A stretch of DNA of 64,000 nucleotides from CAJXZP01 sp963974475 (GTDB lineage: Bacteria > Bacteroidota > Bacteroidia > Flavobacteriales_G > Salibacteraceae): NCBI GenBank assembly GCA_963974475.1, contig CAXBCR010000015.1:13939-77938 (forward strand), in the 5' to 3' direction. Positions within the stretch are counted from its first letter, which is position 1. The number at the start of each line of letters is the position of its first letter. The notes beneath the pieces are model-generated. The model searched no databases. It worked only from the letters and a program-made list of their open reading frames with translations, and was not told the origin of the DNA. Both the position numbers and the translations under genes were made by a program. This document shows positions 54,028 through 63,947 of the stretch, one piece after another.

Positions 54028-56432
54028 TATTCAAACTTTAAGTATTTGATTAAATCCACTTTAGTCGCGTTTAAAGCCTTAATTCCAACCACCAGCATAA
54101 CTAACACCAATATAGATAAGGGCGCTACTAAATACGGCCATAAAGGCATATCTATGCGATAAACGAAGTTGCTCAGCCAGTTTTCCATTACGAAATACGA
54201 TACGGGCAGTAAAATAACGAGCGAAACGGCTGTGATGATTAAGAACCCTTTCATGAGTTGGTAAACGATTTCTTGTACCGATGCGCCTAGCGTTTTGCGA
54301 ATGGCTACTTCTTTAAATCGCTGCTGTATGGATAACGTAGAAAGCGCAAACAATCCTAATAATGAAGTAATTATAACTACAATAGAAAGAATAGAAAACA
54401 AGGTTTGTTGCTGTTGGTAAGATTCATAATTCATGGCAAAATCATCATCCAAAAACGAATACGTAAACGGATAACCCGGCTCTAATTCATCTACCCAAAA
54501 AGATTCTATTTCGGCAATCGCTTCTTGCGTATGTCCCGGTTTTACTTTGAATTGCACGGTGCCAATCCAATTTTGGACCCAATCGAAACTCTCCCAAGTC
54601 ACCATAAACATCGGATAAACTTCTTGGTCGAACCCGTTCACATGGTAATCCTGAAACATGCCCACTACCTTCATCCCTTTGCCTACATCCCAACCTAAGT
54701 CGATTTCTTTACCGATGGGGTCATCATAAATCCCGGCAAGTTTAGCAGCGGTTTCATTAATTAAAATGCTCCTATTGGTATCAGAAGCGAAGTCATGCGA
54801 CAATTTTCTGCCTTTAATAAGTTTAATTTCAGCGAAATCTAAGTAATTGAAATCTACTACATTACTGGCTACATTAAAGGAATTCTCTTTGTATTGGAAA
54901 TTGGTTCCCGATGAAAATCCGTGACCGGGAACAAATAAACTGCCCGATACATCCTCTACATGCTGAGAATTAGCGAATACTTTTTGCGCCAATTGAAATT
55001 TAGGATAACTATTTTCTATGCCATTTAACGACACTAAAAGCACCTGTTCTTTATTGAAACCCGCATTTTCCGTCATCATAAAATGTACTTGCGAATAAAT
55101 AACCAATACCCCAATCAAGAAAAAACCAGATATCAGGAATTGCAGTCCTAGCATGCCATTACGGACAATTACTCCGCGTTTGCTACGTGAAAAATTTCCT
55201 TTTAAGACTTCGGTAACTTTAAAATTACTGAGATAAACAGCGGGAATCAATCCCACCAATACCGACACAACTAAAGTGATGATTCCTACGGTAGCAATAA
55301 TGCTAGCGCTGGTAATAACGAGCTCTTTATCAATGAATTCGTTAAAATACGGAAGTAAAATCTCTACAATAATTAATGCCAAAACAAAAGCGATAACACC
55401 TTGTAAAACAATCTCTAACAAGTATTGACCCGCCAATTGAATTTTTGATAAACCCAATGTTTTTTTAACGCCTACTTCTTTTGCTCGCTGAGAAGCGGAT
55501 GCGGTAGATAGATTAATGAAATTAACCGCAGAAATCAGTATCAATAAGATGGAAAGTCCTAGTAAGATGAGTAATAGCTGGTAATCTCCAATTCCTTCTG
55601 GACTTGCAGCTGGCGCAATGTGATGCAAACGAATATCGGCAAGTAATTCAGGAATAGCGCTTTGAGTTCCGTAGGTATTGATGTATTCTTCCATCGAAAT
55701 TCCAAAATCTTCTGCTGTGGGAATGAAATTCCGTTGCATTAAAATAGAATCCATTTTAACTTGAAGCAAAACCATATCCGTTCCGGGTACCACTTTACAG
55801 AACAGTTCTTTATTGAAATTTCCCCAATTAGGTTCTAATTCTTCGTCATACTGAATCACATAATCGGGTGAATAATGCGAGTTTGGCGGCTTTTTATAGA
55901 CGAGCGCCACTAGAAATTGCTCCCCTTCCATATCTATGGTTTGCCCAATGGGATTGAGGTCTCCGAATAATTGTTCCGCTACTTTTTCGACAATTGCAAT
56001 ATTGTTTTTTGCTTCATTAAACTTGACATACGTTCCATTAACGGGTTCAAAAGGGAAAAAAACAAAGAAGTTGCTTTCCGCATAAAGCACCTTCTTTTCG
56101 AATTGGGTTTTGTTATTCGCTTTGGCTAATCGCTCGCGGTAATAAGGCGTAGCCATCATTGTTTCAGTCACTTCGGGTAAGTCCGACTTAAAAAACGCGT
56201 GCTCTCCGGTGGTAGCTACTTGCCATACTTCGCCACTTTTTATTCTATTCGAAATTCGGTAAACGGTATCTTTATTGGGATTCCAGCTGTTGTAGCTTTC
56301 CTCATCGTGCATGTATAACAACACAAATATGAGTCCCGCCAACCCTAAGGTTAATCCGAAAATATTGACCAATAAATTGAGCCAATTTTTCATGCTGTTT
56401 CTAAAAAATATTTTGAACCAAACCTTTACCAT
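54027..56432 (-). CDS. ABC transporter permease, MacB/FtsX type (paralogue)
   Basis: Protein of 801 residues, closely similar to the permease at 51634 throughout: same N-terminus (KVWFKIFFRNSMKNWLN), same FtsX motifs (LSTASASQRAKEVGVKKTLG and QRFKEVAIRKTLGAS), same end (NATKVDLIKYLKFE). The two therefore arose by duplication and may work as a pair. Located between the ATPase gene and its partner. The gap to the ATPase is 48 nt. Confidence 0.9.
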   Translation of the reverse strand: MVKVWFKIFFRNSMKNWLNLLVNIFGLTLGLAGLIFVLLYMHDEESYNSWNPNKDTVYRISNRIKSGEVWQVATTGEHAFFKSDLPEVTETMMATPYYRERLAKANNKTQFEKKVLYAESNFFVFFPFEPVNGTYVKFNEAKNNIAIVEKVAEQLFGDLNPIGQTIDMEGEQFLVALVYKKPPNSHYSPDYVIQYDEELEPNWGNFNKELFCKVVPGTDMVLLQVKMDSILMQRNFIPTAEDFGISMEEYINTYGTQSAIPELLADIRLHHIAPAASPEGIGDYQLLLILLGLSILLILISAVNFINLSTASASQRAKEVGVKKTLGLSKIQLAGQYLLEIVLQGVIAFVLALIIVEILLPYFNEFIDKELVITSASIIATVGIITLVVSVLVGLIPAVYLSNFKVTEVLKGNFSRSKRGVIVRNGMLGLQFLISGFFLIGVLVIYSQVHFMMTENAGFNKEQVLLVSLNGIENSYPKFQLAQKVFANSQHVEDVSGSLFVPGHGFSSGTNFQYKENSFNVASNVVDFNYLDFAEIKLIKGRKLSHDFASDTNRSILINETAAKLAGIYDDPIGKEIDLGWDVGKGMKVVGMFQDYHVNGFDQEVYPMFMVTWESFDWVQNWIGTVQFKVKPGHTQEAIAEIESFWVDELEPGYPFTYSFLDDDFAMNYESYQQQQTLFSILSIVVIITSLLGLFALSTLSIQQRFKEVAIRKTLGASVQEIVYQLMKGFLIITAVSLVILLPVSYFVMENWLSNFVYRIDMPLWPYLVAPLSILVLVMLVVGIKALNATKVDLIKYLKFE

Positions 56433-56480
56433 TCCTGCGTTTTATACTGTTATACCTTATTGAAATTTACGCTCCATTAA

Positions 56481-57182
56481 TTACTGAACCAGCACATCAA
56501 TTTTGCGCTCATTCTCGGTTTGAGATATAATTTCACCATCTTTCATCGTCACTATGCGACTTGAAAATTGGGCGTCATAAGCGGCATGCGTTACCATTAT
56601 GATAGTTGCCCCTTGTTGGTGGAGTTCGGTTAATAGTTCCATCACTTCATTTCCATTCGTACTATCCAGGTTTCCAGTAGGTTCATCCGCTAAAATCAAC
56701 TTCGGATTAGTGACTAAAGCGCGTGCCACCGCCACACGTTGTTGCTGACCGCCAGATAACTGCAAAGGAAAATGCTTGCTTCTATGCGAAATACTGACAC
56801 GCTCAAGAATCTCGTTAACCCGTTGTTTACGCTCCTTGGCGCTCACCCCATTGTAAATCAAAGGCAATTCTACATTCTCAAATACCGAAAGCTCATCAAT
56901 CAAGTTAAAGTTCTGAAACACAAAGCCAATATTAGCTTTCCGTATTCCTGCACGTTGCTTTTCGTTGTGCTTGGCTACTTCAACACCATCAAACAGATAA
57001 CTACCAGAATTTGGCGCGTCTAATAACCCGATAATGTTCAGTAAAGTAGATTTTCCACACCCGGAAGGACCCATAATAGAAACAAATTCTCCCTTTTTAA
57101 CATCCAAGCTGAGCTTGTTTATTGCCGTAGTTTCTACGTCTTCTGTTCTATAAATCTTTGCTAAATCTGTTATTTTTATCAT
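56481..57182 (-). CDS. ABC transporter ATP-binding protein (LolD/MacB type)
   Basis: Protein of 233 residues. Walker A GPSGCGKST, signature LSGGQQQR, Walker B with LILADEPTGNLDS. It powers the permeases encoded downstream. The family covers lipoprotein release and MacB-type export. The end (after the last helix) is short. It starts 92 nt downstream of the adaptor stop. Confidence 0.93.
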   Translation of the reverse strand: MIKITDLAKIYRTEDVETTAINKLSLDVKKGEFVSIMGPSGCGKSTLLNIIGLLDAPNSGSYLFDGVEVAKHNEKQRAGIRKANIGFVFQNFNLIDELSVFENVELPLIYNGVSAKERKQRVNEILERVSISHRSKHFPLQLSGGQQQRVAVARALVTNPKLILADEPTGNLDSTNGNEVMELLTELHQQGATIIMVTHAAYDAQFSSRIVTMKDGEIISQTENERKIDVLVQ

Positions 57183-57274
57183 CTCTTTTTATTTAATGTT
57201 ATTATTTAGATAAATACCGTAATTAACTATAATTATGATATTTATGAAATCCAATTTATTTTAACTTCCGTCTT

Positions 57275-58525
57275 CTAGCTATTCTTTTCAATCACCACCA
57301 ACTCCACATCCTCAAACCCATCATAATCAGATGTAATCACTTTATCACCTTCATTTAATCCGTCAATCACTTCATAGTAAAAAGGATTTTCACGACCTAT
57401 GCGTACATTTCGTTTTACGGCTTCGTTTTCGGAGTTCAATACAAACACCCATTTTCCACTCGTGCTTTGGTAAAACATTCCTTTGGGCAATAACAATGCG
57501 CTGCTGTTCCCCGATAAGAAAACCTTTGATTTCAGCGACATGCCACGTCTCACATCCGTGATAGAGTCGGTTTTAAATTGCATTTCCATTTCAAACTGGC
57601 CCTTAATCACCTCCGAGTATATTTTAGAAACCTGTATTTCATACGATTGCGCATTCACATTCACTTCACCTCTAATGCCTTCGTCTAATTTGGAAATATA
57701 GTATTCATCCACTTTAGCAACGAGTTTAAAACCATCTAAAACATCAATTTTAGCCACATTCTTTCCTTGGGGGTAATTTTCACCTAACGTAGGATTAAAA
57801 GACGATAGCAAGCCATCTGCAGGCGCTTTCACTAAAAAGTTCTCTTTGTTTTTACGGAGCATTTCTAAACTGCGCTCCATGTTTTGAATGGAAGTATTTA
57901 TGCGCGTTAATTGAATTTTTCGGTCCGTTTCTTCCTGCTTAATACTTTCTTTAATCGCCTCATTACGTTTGCTTTGATACGTATATTCTTGTACCGATGC
58001 TTCGTACACATTCTTTGCAATTACTTCGTTATTGTATAGATTAGTATCGGTAACATATTGACGTTGTGCGTTTTTGTACGCGTTTTCGATACTCAATAGT
58101 TGTTCTTGTAGCGTTAACTGCTGATTTTTAATGTTGACCCGAATATTCTGAAGGTTATTGATTTGCTCCGTAATAGCTGTTTCTTGAGTTAAATAGTTCA
58201 ATTCAGCTTTGGGATTAAAAATCCGAAGGAGCACATCTCCTTTTTTTACCATTTGCCCGGATTCAGCAAAAACCTCTGCTACCGAACCGCCTTGCAGCAC
58301 ATTTACCAACACCGTAGTTTTTGGAATCACGGTACTGTTTAGCAAAACCACATCTTCAAAATCACCACGCACAGCTTGTTTAATGGCTAGTTTATCACGA
58401 TTCAACTTCACTTGTTTTACGTGCAATAAATTCATTGAAACCAAGCCAATCACCACCAAAATCGGAATTCCGATGAGTAGCACCTTTTTCAATGTTTTAT
58501 TCTTTGGCTGTAATTTTTTATCCAT
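57275..58525 (-). CDS. HlyD/MacA-type periplasmic adaptor
   Basis: Protein of 416 residues with one N-terminal membrane helix (VLLIGIPILVVIGLVSM) and the adaptor architecture: lipoyl half (GGSVAEVFAESGQMVKKGDVLLRI), a long coiled coil (about 110-230), second lipoyl half (APADGLLSSFNPTLGENY) and a beta-barrel domain. It is the first gene of the export operon, which runs adaptor, ATPase, permease, permease on the minus strand. A TolC partner is not encoded here. Confidence 0.88.
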   Translation of the reverse strand: MDKKLQPKNKTLKKVLLIGIPILVVIGLVSMNLLHVKQVKLNRDKLAIKQAVRGDFEDVVLLNSTVIPKTTVLVNVLQGGSVAEVFAESGQMVKKGDVLLRIFNPKAELNYLTQETAITEQINNLQNIRVNIKNQQLTLQEQLLSIENAYKNAQRQYVTDTNLYNNEVIAKNVYEASVQEYTYQSKRNEAIKESIKQEETDRKIQLTRINTSIQNMERSLEMLRKNKENFLVKAPADGLLSSFNPTLGENYPQGKNVAKIDVLDGFKLVAKVDEYYISKLDEGIRGEVNVNAQSYEIQVSKIYSEVIKGQFEMEMQFKTDSITDVRRGMSLKSKVFLSGNSSALLLPKGMFYQSTSGKWVFVLNSENEAVKRNVRIGRENPFYYEVIDGLNEGDKVITSDYDGFEDVELVVIEKNS

Positions 58526-58550
58526 AATTAAATATCAACTGGAATGTATT

Positions 58551-58567
58551 GTTCTATTAACGTGCCA
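58551..58567 (-). promoter_or_regulatory. Possible sigma-54 -24 element (TGGCACG)
   Basis: On the minus strand TGGCACG lies about 36 nt before the adaptor ATG, the exact -24 core of sigma-54 promoters. The -12 box is poor (no TTGC at the right spacing). Relevant because a NtrC-type activator is encoded divergently. Confidence 0.25.
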
Positions 58568-59082
58568 TTACTTTATGTTTTGTAAATCGCACTTTTTCAG
58601 TTAGTTGTATTTTTATTACAATGTATAGCTGTTCGTTTTTGAACACTAAAGTGTTCGATATTGGATTTTTGATTTTAATTATTCCAGAAAATATTAAGAG
58701 TTCAAGTGATAATAACAATTTCATTAAAAAAGGGAGACTCATATTCGTGAAGTTAAATCTTAAATCGTAGGTTTAATCTTTTTGGGCAGTGGTAGTGTTC
58801 CAGTACTTGGAATTGCGGTCGCCTTTGCGACAAGAGCATGGAAAGGGATAGAACCACGGTCGCTTGCAAAATTTAAGTAGTAAATTTAAAAGCTATCATT
58901 CTGATAAGCTTATACACCTTCCAAAAAGTGCGCTTTTTTTACTCGTGTATCTTTTTTAACTACTCGTGTACTCTCTTCGTTCGGTTCGTTCTTTTTTGGG
59001 CATACAACCGAGCACTTTGCGAGCTCATGACTAACGGGAATAAAAAAAGGACTTTAGGAAAGATGGTGTTTAGATTCATTGG
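58568..59082. other. Intergenic region between divergent operons
   Basis: Low-complexity sequence with ACTCGTGTA twice (about 58943 and 58962) and a short GTCGC/GCGAC hairpin near 58818. A minus-strand frame (58557-58742) is hydrophobic and not convincing. No gene is accepted. Confidence 0.5.
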
Positions 59083-59271
59083 TTAAATTCTAACTAACCC
59101 AAATACAGGTAATTGAACATATTCAGTTTCGTTATCCCGCTGATTACTAATACTATCCTTAAAAACTCGAGTTCTAGATATCGTAACCAAAAGAAGCGTG
59201 CTTATCAAAACAAATCCGAAAATAACCTGATTCATTCTTTTATTTTGTATTGCATTTTCATTCATACCCAT
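59083..59271 (-). CDS. Possible small membrane protein
   Basis: 62 residues with one hydrophobic helix (VIFGFVLISTLLLVTI), charged ends and no known family. A frame on the opposite strand (59113-59304) overlaps it. Upstream of the response-regulator gene and divergent from it. Kept with low confidence only because the charge pattern fits a single-pass protein. Confidence 0.25.
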   Translation of the reverse strand: MGMNENAIQNKRMNQVIFGFVLISTLLLVTISRTRVFKDSISNQRDNETEYVQLPVFGLVRI

Positions 59272-59411
59272 ATCTTATTCGAGAACTGTACCAACTCAGA
59301 ATAAAATGTAAATCACTCATAATCAATTGTAATTATTATCAAGCTAATTTTTTAGTGTTCGTTATCGGACATATATTTGTTCATTATCAAACAACATTGT
59401 ACTTATACGGC

Positions 59412-60782
59412 ATGAGAAAAAAGGAAGCGACCATTTTACTAGTAGATGACGATGATGACGTTTTGTTTTCGGCACGTATCAGTTTGAAGAAGTTTTTCAC
59501 GAATATCATTACCACTACCGACCCCAAAACGATTCTTAATAATCTCACCAATCAGCCTGTGGACGTGGTTTTGCTGGACATGAATTACCGTATTGGATTT
59601 GATGATGGCAAAGAAGGAATGTATTGGTTAAAGCAAATCAAAGAAGTCTCACCCGAAACTACGGTGGTTCTCATGACCGCTTTTGGTAGTGTGAACCTGG
59701 CGGTAGAGGCTATTAAGCTAGGTGCTAGCGACTTTATTCTTAAACCATGGAATACCGAGAAGCTTTATGGAGTTATTAACGCTGGAGTTGAATTATCGCG
59801 CTCTAAGCGTAAAACCACGCAGTTAGAAACTATTCAGCAACAGAAAGATATCAGCTTTCATTCGCAAACGGAGCATATAGTTGGGAGTTCACCTTCGATG
59901 AATAATGCGGTGAATATGCTCAAGAAAGTGGCACCTACCGATGCTAACATCTTGATTTTAGGAGAAAACGGTACTGGAAAATACGTTTTTGCTAAGGAGA
60001 TACATTTGCAATCCAACAGAAGTCAAACGCCATTTATACATGTAGATTTAGGTGCTTTGAACGAGAATCTATTTGAAAGTGAGTTGTTTGGATATGCCAA
60101 AGGTGCTTTTACTGATTCAAAAACAGATACCTTAGGTCGATTTGAACTAGCTAATGGCGGAACGATTTTCTTAGATGAAATAGGCAACCTTCCACTCCAT
60201 TTACAATCCAAATTGCTCACGGTAATTCAGAACAGAAAAGTGACTCGTTTGGGTGAAGCTACCGAGCGAAATATTGACGTACGTATTATCTGCGCTACCA
60301 ATGCGCCTATTTATAAAATGGTGGAAGAGCAAAAGTTCCGACAAGATTTACTGTATCGTATTAATGCCATTGAACTGAAATTACCTCCGCTTCGTGAGCG
60401 TACCGAAGACCTTGAATTACTTGCTAATCACTTTGTAAAAAAGATGAGTAGCAAATACCACAAACCGAAGCTAGAAATATCCGATAAAGCCATTGAGAGC
60501 CTCAAAACCTACCATTGGCCTGGGAATATTCGGGAGCTGGAACACATTATTGAAAGAGCCGTAATAATTACGGATAATCCTGAAATTGAAAGCGAAGATC
60601 TTCATTTCTCTACCAAACGTTTTGATACCGAGGTTTCGGGAAGTTTGAACCTGGAAACCACCGAGAAAAAACTCATTGCACAAGCCATTGAAAAGCACGC
60701 AGGTAATATCTCGAAAGCCGCTAAAGACTTAGGTTTAACACGTGCCGCTTTGTACAGAAGACTAGAAAAACACGATTTGTAA
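59412..60782 (+). CDS. NtrC-family sigma-54-type response regulator
   Basis: Protein of 456 residues from the ATG at 59412; the longer frame at 59250 has an N-terminus foreign to the family. Receiver domain: acidic pocket DDDD at 12-15, phospho-acceptor Asp56, Lys111. AAA+ domain: Walker A GENGTGK at 184-190, Walker B FLDE at 253-256, arginine-rich end. The sigma-54 contact loop, normally GAFTGA, reads GAFTDS (231-236). C-terminal Fis-type HTH (ISKAAKDLGLTRAALYRRLEKH). The histidine kinase overlaps its stop. Probable target: the divergent ABC export operon. Confidence 0.9.
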   Translation: MRKKEATILLVDDDDDVLFSARISLKKFFTNIITTTDPKTILNNLTNQPVDVVLLDMNYRIGFDDGKEGMYWLKQIKEVSPETTVVLMTAFGSVNLAVEAIKLGASDFILKPWNTEKLYGVINAGVELSRSKRKTTQLETIQQQKDISFHSQTEHIVGSSPSMNNAVNMLKKVAPTDANILILGENGTGKYVFAKEIHLQSNRSQTPFIHVDLGALNENLFESELFGYAKGAFTDSKTDTLGRFELANGGTIFLDEIGNLPLHLQSKLLTVIQNRKVTRLGEATERNIDVRIICATNAPIYKMVEEQKFRQDLLYRINAIELKLPPLRERTEDLELLANHFVKKMSSKYHKPKLEISDKAIESLKTYHWPGNIRELEHIIERAVIITDNPEIESEDLHFSTKRFDTEVSGSLNLETTEKKLIAQAIEKHAGNISKAAKDLGLTRAALYRRLEKHDL

Positions 60783-62119
60783 TGGGAACCAAACAATACA
60801 TACAAATTACGCTGCGGATTTTGTTGCTGACCATCACCGGAATAGTAATTTTTTACAGTTATCAAAACCAGCTAACTATTACCATCATTGGGGTTTCGCT
60901 CCTTTTTGCGTTTCAGTTTTACTTATTGGTATTCTATATCAAGCAACAATTTTTAGACATTGAAAAATCCATTGATTGTTTGCTATACGATGATTATTCC
61001 AATGTATTATCCGCTGAAAAGCGTAAGAATCCGTTACATAATAAAACAGCGTTATTACACCGAAAATACAAGGATTCGAATTTAGAGAAGTCTTCGGAAC
61101 AGTTGATTTTCACTAACATTATTGAGAGTCTGACTATTGGAATCCTGATTCTTAAAAAGGACGAAAATCAGAACATTGAGATTTATAAAATCAACAAAGC
61201 ATTCACCGATTTCTTGAAAATTCCGAAATACCATCATTGGGATTTATTACAGCAGCAAATTCAGCCCTTGATTGCGGTTTTGGATATGGATAATTGGAAA
61301 ACATTGAAACACGTGATTTCATTAAACATCAATGACGAAGAAGAGAATTTCTTTTTAAAAACGTCCATTACAAACACGTATGGATATGATTACATGGTAA
61401 TTACCTTGGAGACTATTCAGCAGTTAATCGACAAAAAAGAAAAAGAATCATGGTATAAATTGATGAATGTAATGTCGCATGAAATCATCAATACCATCAC
61501 TCCTATTAGCAGTTTGGCTGGGAGTTTAGAATCGCTATTGCTAGAAGAACCTGAAAGCGATGAAACTATTCAGGAACTCACTAAAGGACTCGGTATCATC
61601 AATAAACGCTCCGAACATCTGACTGAATTTGTGAATACCTATCGTAAGTTAACAGAGTTGCCGTTGCCACAAAAAGAGTCGGTAAACCTCATTAAATTGG
61701 TTCAGCAAGTATTGGAGTTGTTCGCTTCAAAGTTCACCGAAAATCAAGTTCAAATCGTCTTTGATGCTGAAAAAGCGCAACACGTAAACGTGGATAAAAA
61801 CCAAATAGAGCAAGTGCTTATTAATCTAGTTTCAAACAGTTTAAACAGTTTTCAAGACATTGAAAATCCCACTATTACGATTGATGTAACCGCAGATTCT
61901 TTCCGTACCCATTTAAAAGTAACCGATAATGGTATTGGGATTCAAGAAGATATTCAAGATAAGATTTTCATTCCCTACTTCACTACCCGTAAAAATGGCT
62001 CAGGCATTGGACTCACGCTTTCTAAAAGCATTATGGAAGCCCATGGAGGAAGTATTAATTTTTCTTCGAAAAACGGAAATACGAGCTTTGTTTTAGTGTT
62101 TGTGGAGCACGTACGTTAA
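60782..62119 (+). CDS. Sensor histidine kinase paired with the NtrC-type regulator
   Basis: Protein of 445 residues with two N-terminal membrane helices (about 10-50), a PAS-like middle part, the phospho-acceptor His233 in VMSHEIINTITPI, and the ATPase domain (N box DKNQIEQVLINLVSNSLNS, G1 DNGIGI, G2 GSGIGL). It overlaps the regulator stop by one base, so the two form one operon. It lacks a large periplasmic sensor domain, so the signal may be within or near the membrane. Confidence 0.92.
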   Translation: MGTKQYIQITLRILLLTITGIVIFYSYQNQLTITIIGVSLLFAFQFYLLVFYIKQQFLDIEKSIDCLLYDDYSNVLSAEKRKNPLHNKTALLHRKYKDSNLEKSSEQLIFTNIIESLTIGILILKKDENQNIEIYKINKAFTDFLKIPKYHHWDLLQQQIQPLIAVLDMDNWKTLKHVISLNINDEEENFFLKTSITNTYGYDYMVITLETIQQLIDKKEKESWYKLMNVMSHEIINTITPISSLAGSLESLLLEEPESDETIQELTKGLGIINKRSEHLTEFVNTYRKLTELPLPQKESVNLIKLVQQVLELFASKFTENQVQIVFDAEKAQHVNVDKNQIEQVLINLVSNSLNSFQDIENPTITIDVTADSFRTHLKVTDNGIGIQEDIQDKIFIPYFTTRKNGSGIGLTLSKSIMEAHGGSINFSSKNGNTSFVLVFVEHVR

Positions 62120-62154
62120 TACGCTAAACTCTCGAGCAAGGTAAATCCACAGAT

Positions 62155-62712
62155 TTATTCTGAAACCACGTCTTCACTTAAGGAAACAAACAGCTTTTCG
62201 CACGCATTATCATTGCACCTAGTAATTTGCAATTGCCCACTGGTAATGGGTTCCCGTATTTTATGCATAGTGAGTCCTTCCCCATTCACCACGAGTACTA
62301 CTCTATCCATCACATGATTAGCGGTAAATACTTTCAATTTTTCGGATGCCGATTTGGTAAACGAAAGCAATAATTTCTTTTTCGAATCGGTTTGTTGCTC
62401 CGTTGTAGGCGCCTGTCCTAATTGTATCGGTACAAACTGTGTTGAGTCGATAATGATACGTAAATATTCTTCCGTATTGTAATCATCAAACAATTTGCTG
62501 AAAAATATGGCGGTTTCATTGGTCGCTAACGGACTCAGTTTATTTTCAATGGTATCTATGCCCGTAATTAGATACAAACCATCCACCAAAGGCTGGGCTT
62601 GCGTAGTAATGGTCGCTTTAGTTTCCTGTTCGTTTTGGTCTTTCGTTACATTCGATTCGCAGCTAGCCATCACCATAACAAGGGCAATTATCCCTCCAAT
62701 TATATTTTTCAT
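62155..62712 (-). CDS. Lipoprotein with SecDF P1-head-like domain
   Basis: Protein of 185 residues with a lipoprotein signal (MASC, Cys18). Residues about 45-180 resemble the SecDF P1 head: GLYLITGIDTIENKLSPL, then NHVMDRVVLVVNGEGLTMHKIREPITSGQLQITRC. Two Cys near the end could pair. Location periplasm or outer membrane leaflet; function unknown. It is convergent with the histidine kinase gene. Confidence 0.7.
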   Translation of the reverse strand: MKNIIGGIIALVMVMASCESNVTKDQNEQETKATITTQAQPLVDGLYLITGIDTIENKLSPLATNETAIFFSKLFDDYNTEEYLRIIIDSTQFVPIQLGQAPTTEQQTDSKKKLLLSFTKSASEKLKVFTANHVMDRVVLVVNGEGLTMHKIREPITSGQLQITRCNDNACEKLFVSLSEDVVSE

Positions 62713-62826
62713 ATCCGTATAGTTTGAGTAATAAAAATAAGGATTAGTGCGACCCTGTTTTACAGGTCATAAAAATCCCATTCAAAATTACACTATCCTA
62801 AGGAGCATATAATTAGGCTTATCATT

Positions 62827-63444
62827 TTATTTCAAATGATAGGTATATCCTAGTTGTACCAACACATTGATATCCTCTCTTCCACTATACCAATTGTCAG
62901 GACGGAAGGTGTTGACTGGGTCTGTCCACAATAGCGTGGGAGTTAAATAAATACTTGATTTGTTTGAAACCTGGTAGGAAAGAATTCCGCTAACAGAAAG
63001 GCTCATATAATTTCGAATGCTCAGGTTAGAATAGATTCCTTTCATGGTATTGTAGTCTTCACGCGTGTAACCCATGCCAAAATTATATCCTAAATTCAAT
63101 TTCTTATCTTGATTCAAATGTTCGAGCAACAAAGAGGTGGTAAGCGTGGATACTTCCCCATAATTGGTTTGTCCTATTAGGGTTTTGCTGGTAAACAAAG
63201 TGCTAACATATAATAGATTGACCCGTATCCCAAAGTAGGATTCATTGGGTGTAAATTTAAAATTGGCACCGGCTGTCATTGATGTACCGTAATCGATTTG
63301 GTTGCCAGACTCATGGTCTTCAATGATGTAGGATGCCCCTGCTCCCATTTCTATTCCGGTAGAAAGAGATTGCGCTGTTAAACTGGAAGAGGCTAGTAAA
63401 AGCCCAATAATGCTTGCTGCTAAGTAGCTAAATTTACGTTTCAT
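62827..63444 (-). CDS. Outer-membrane beta-barrel protein (porin-like)
   Basis: Protein of 205 residues with a signal peptide (ending SLTAQS). Alternating strands fill the rest (for example FGIRVNLLYVSTLF, NLGYNFGMGYTRE, VLVQLGYTYHLK), typical of an 8-to-10-strand outer-membrane barrel of the outer_membrane beta-barrel type. No partner gene is seen. Confidence 0.78.
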   Translation of the reverse strand: MKRKFSYLAASIIGLLLASSSLTAQSLSTGIEMGAGASYIIEDHESGNQIDYGTSMTAGANFKFTPNESYFGIRVNLLYVSTLFTSKTLIGQTNYGEVSTLTTSLLLEHLNQDKKLNLGYNFGMGYTREDYNTMKGIYSNLSIRNYMSLSVSGILSYQVSNKSSIYLTPTLLWTDPVNTFRPDNWYSGREDINVLVQLGYTYHLK

Positions 63445-63680
63445 ACTATTGATTTTAAGTTGATTGAGTATTTTATTAGTTATCCGTGAATGGAGTTGTC
63501 AATGGTTCCGTAAAAATAGCTTTTATTTTCTGTTCTCGGGCGGAATCTACCTCGTAAATAGGTTGATAAACGTTTTTTTTTAACGCTCATCGGCTTTAAA
63601 AGCCCCACGCATGTGTAAAATCCATTGCGATTCATCCAACGGTGAAACGCCTTTGTAGCTTGCATTTGATACCGTTTAAA
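63445..63680. other. Intergenic; possible gene fragment
   Basis: On the minus strand all three frames are partly open over 63480-63670; one reads SYKGVSPLDESQWILHMRG, another MQATKAFHRWMNRNGFYTC. No start, ribosome site or family links them. Possibly a decayed gene end. Not called as a gene. Confidence 0.3.
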
Positions 63681-63727
63681 AGCAAAAAAGCTCGATACAA
63701 AATGTATCGCGCTTTTTTATTCTTAGT

Positions 63728-63828
63728 GACCTGGGCAGCCCCGATAGTGATCGGGACAAACCTGCAACCGCCACAGCCGTAATGTGGAATTCTATTCACT
63801 CCGATAGCTATCGGAGTACTAGGTTCGA
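63728..63828 (-). pseudogene. tRNA-Arg(ACG)-like unit with palindromes in D and T arms
   Basis: On the minus strand the anticodon arm is perfect: CCACA, loop TTACGGC, TGTGG (63771-63787), anticodon ACG. The T arm GCAG...CTGC holds the palindrome CCCGATAGTGATCGGG (63740-63755, plus-strand reading) where the usual T-loop should be. The D-arm position holds the perfect palindrome ACTCCGATAGCTATCGGAGT (63798-63817). The acceptor ends (AACCTAG and CAGGTC) pair only partly. Either a decayed tRNA gene or an unusual tRNA-like RNA. Confidence 0.5.
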
Positions 63829-63947
63829 TTTTGCGTGATATGTTTTTTGGAAATGAAATGTGTTTTATTTGGCTTAGTAAGGCTTTAGGCCTTGGCTTAA
63901 ATCAAAAAAGCTCGATACAAAATGTATCGAGCTTTTTTATTCTTGGT

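Noticed and set aside
63480..63665. 61-residue minus-strand gene before the tandem repeats
   Set aside because: No ribosome site or family; all three frames are partly open, so it looks like a fragment or chance frame.
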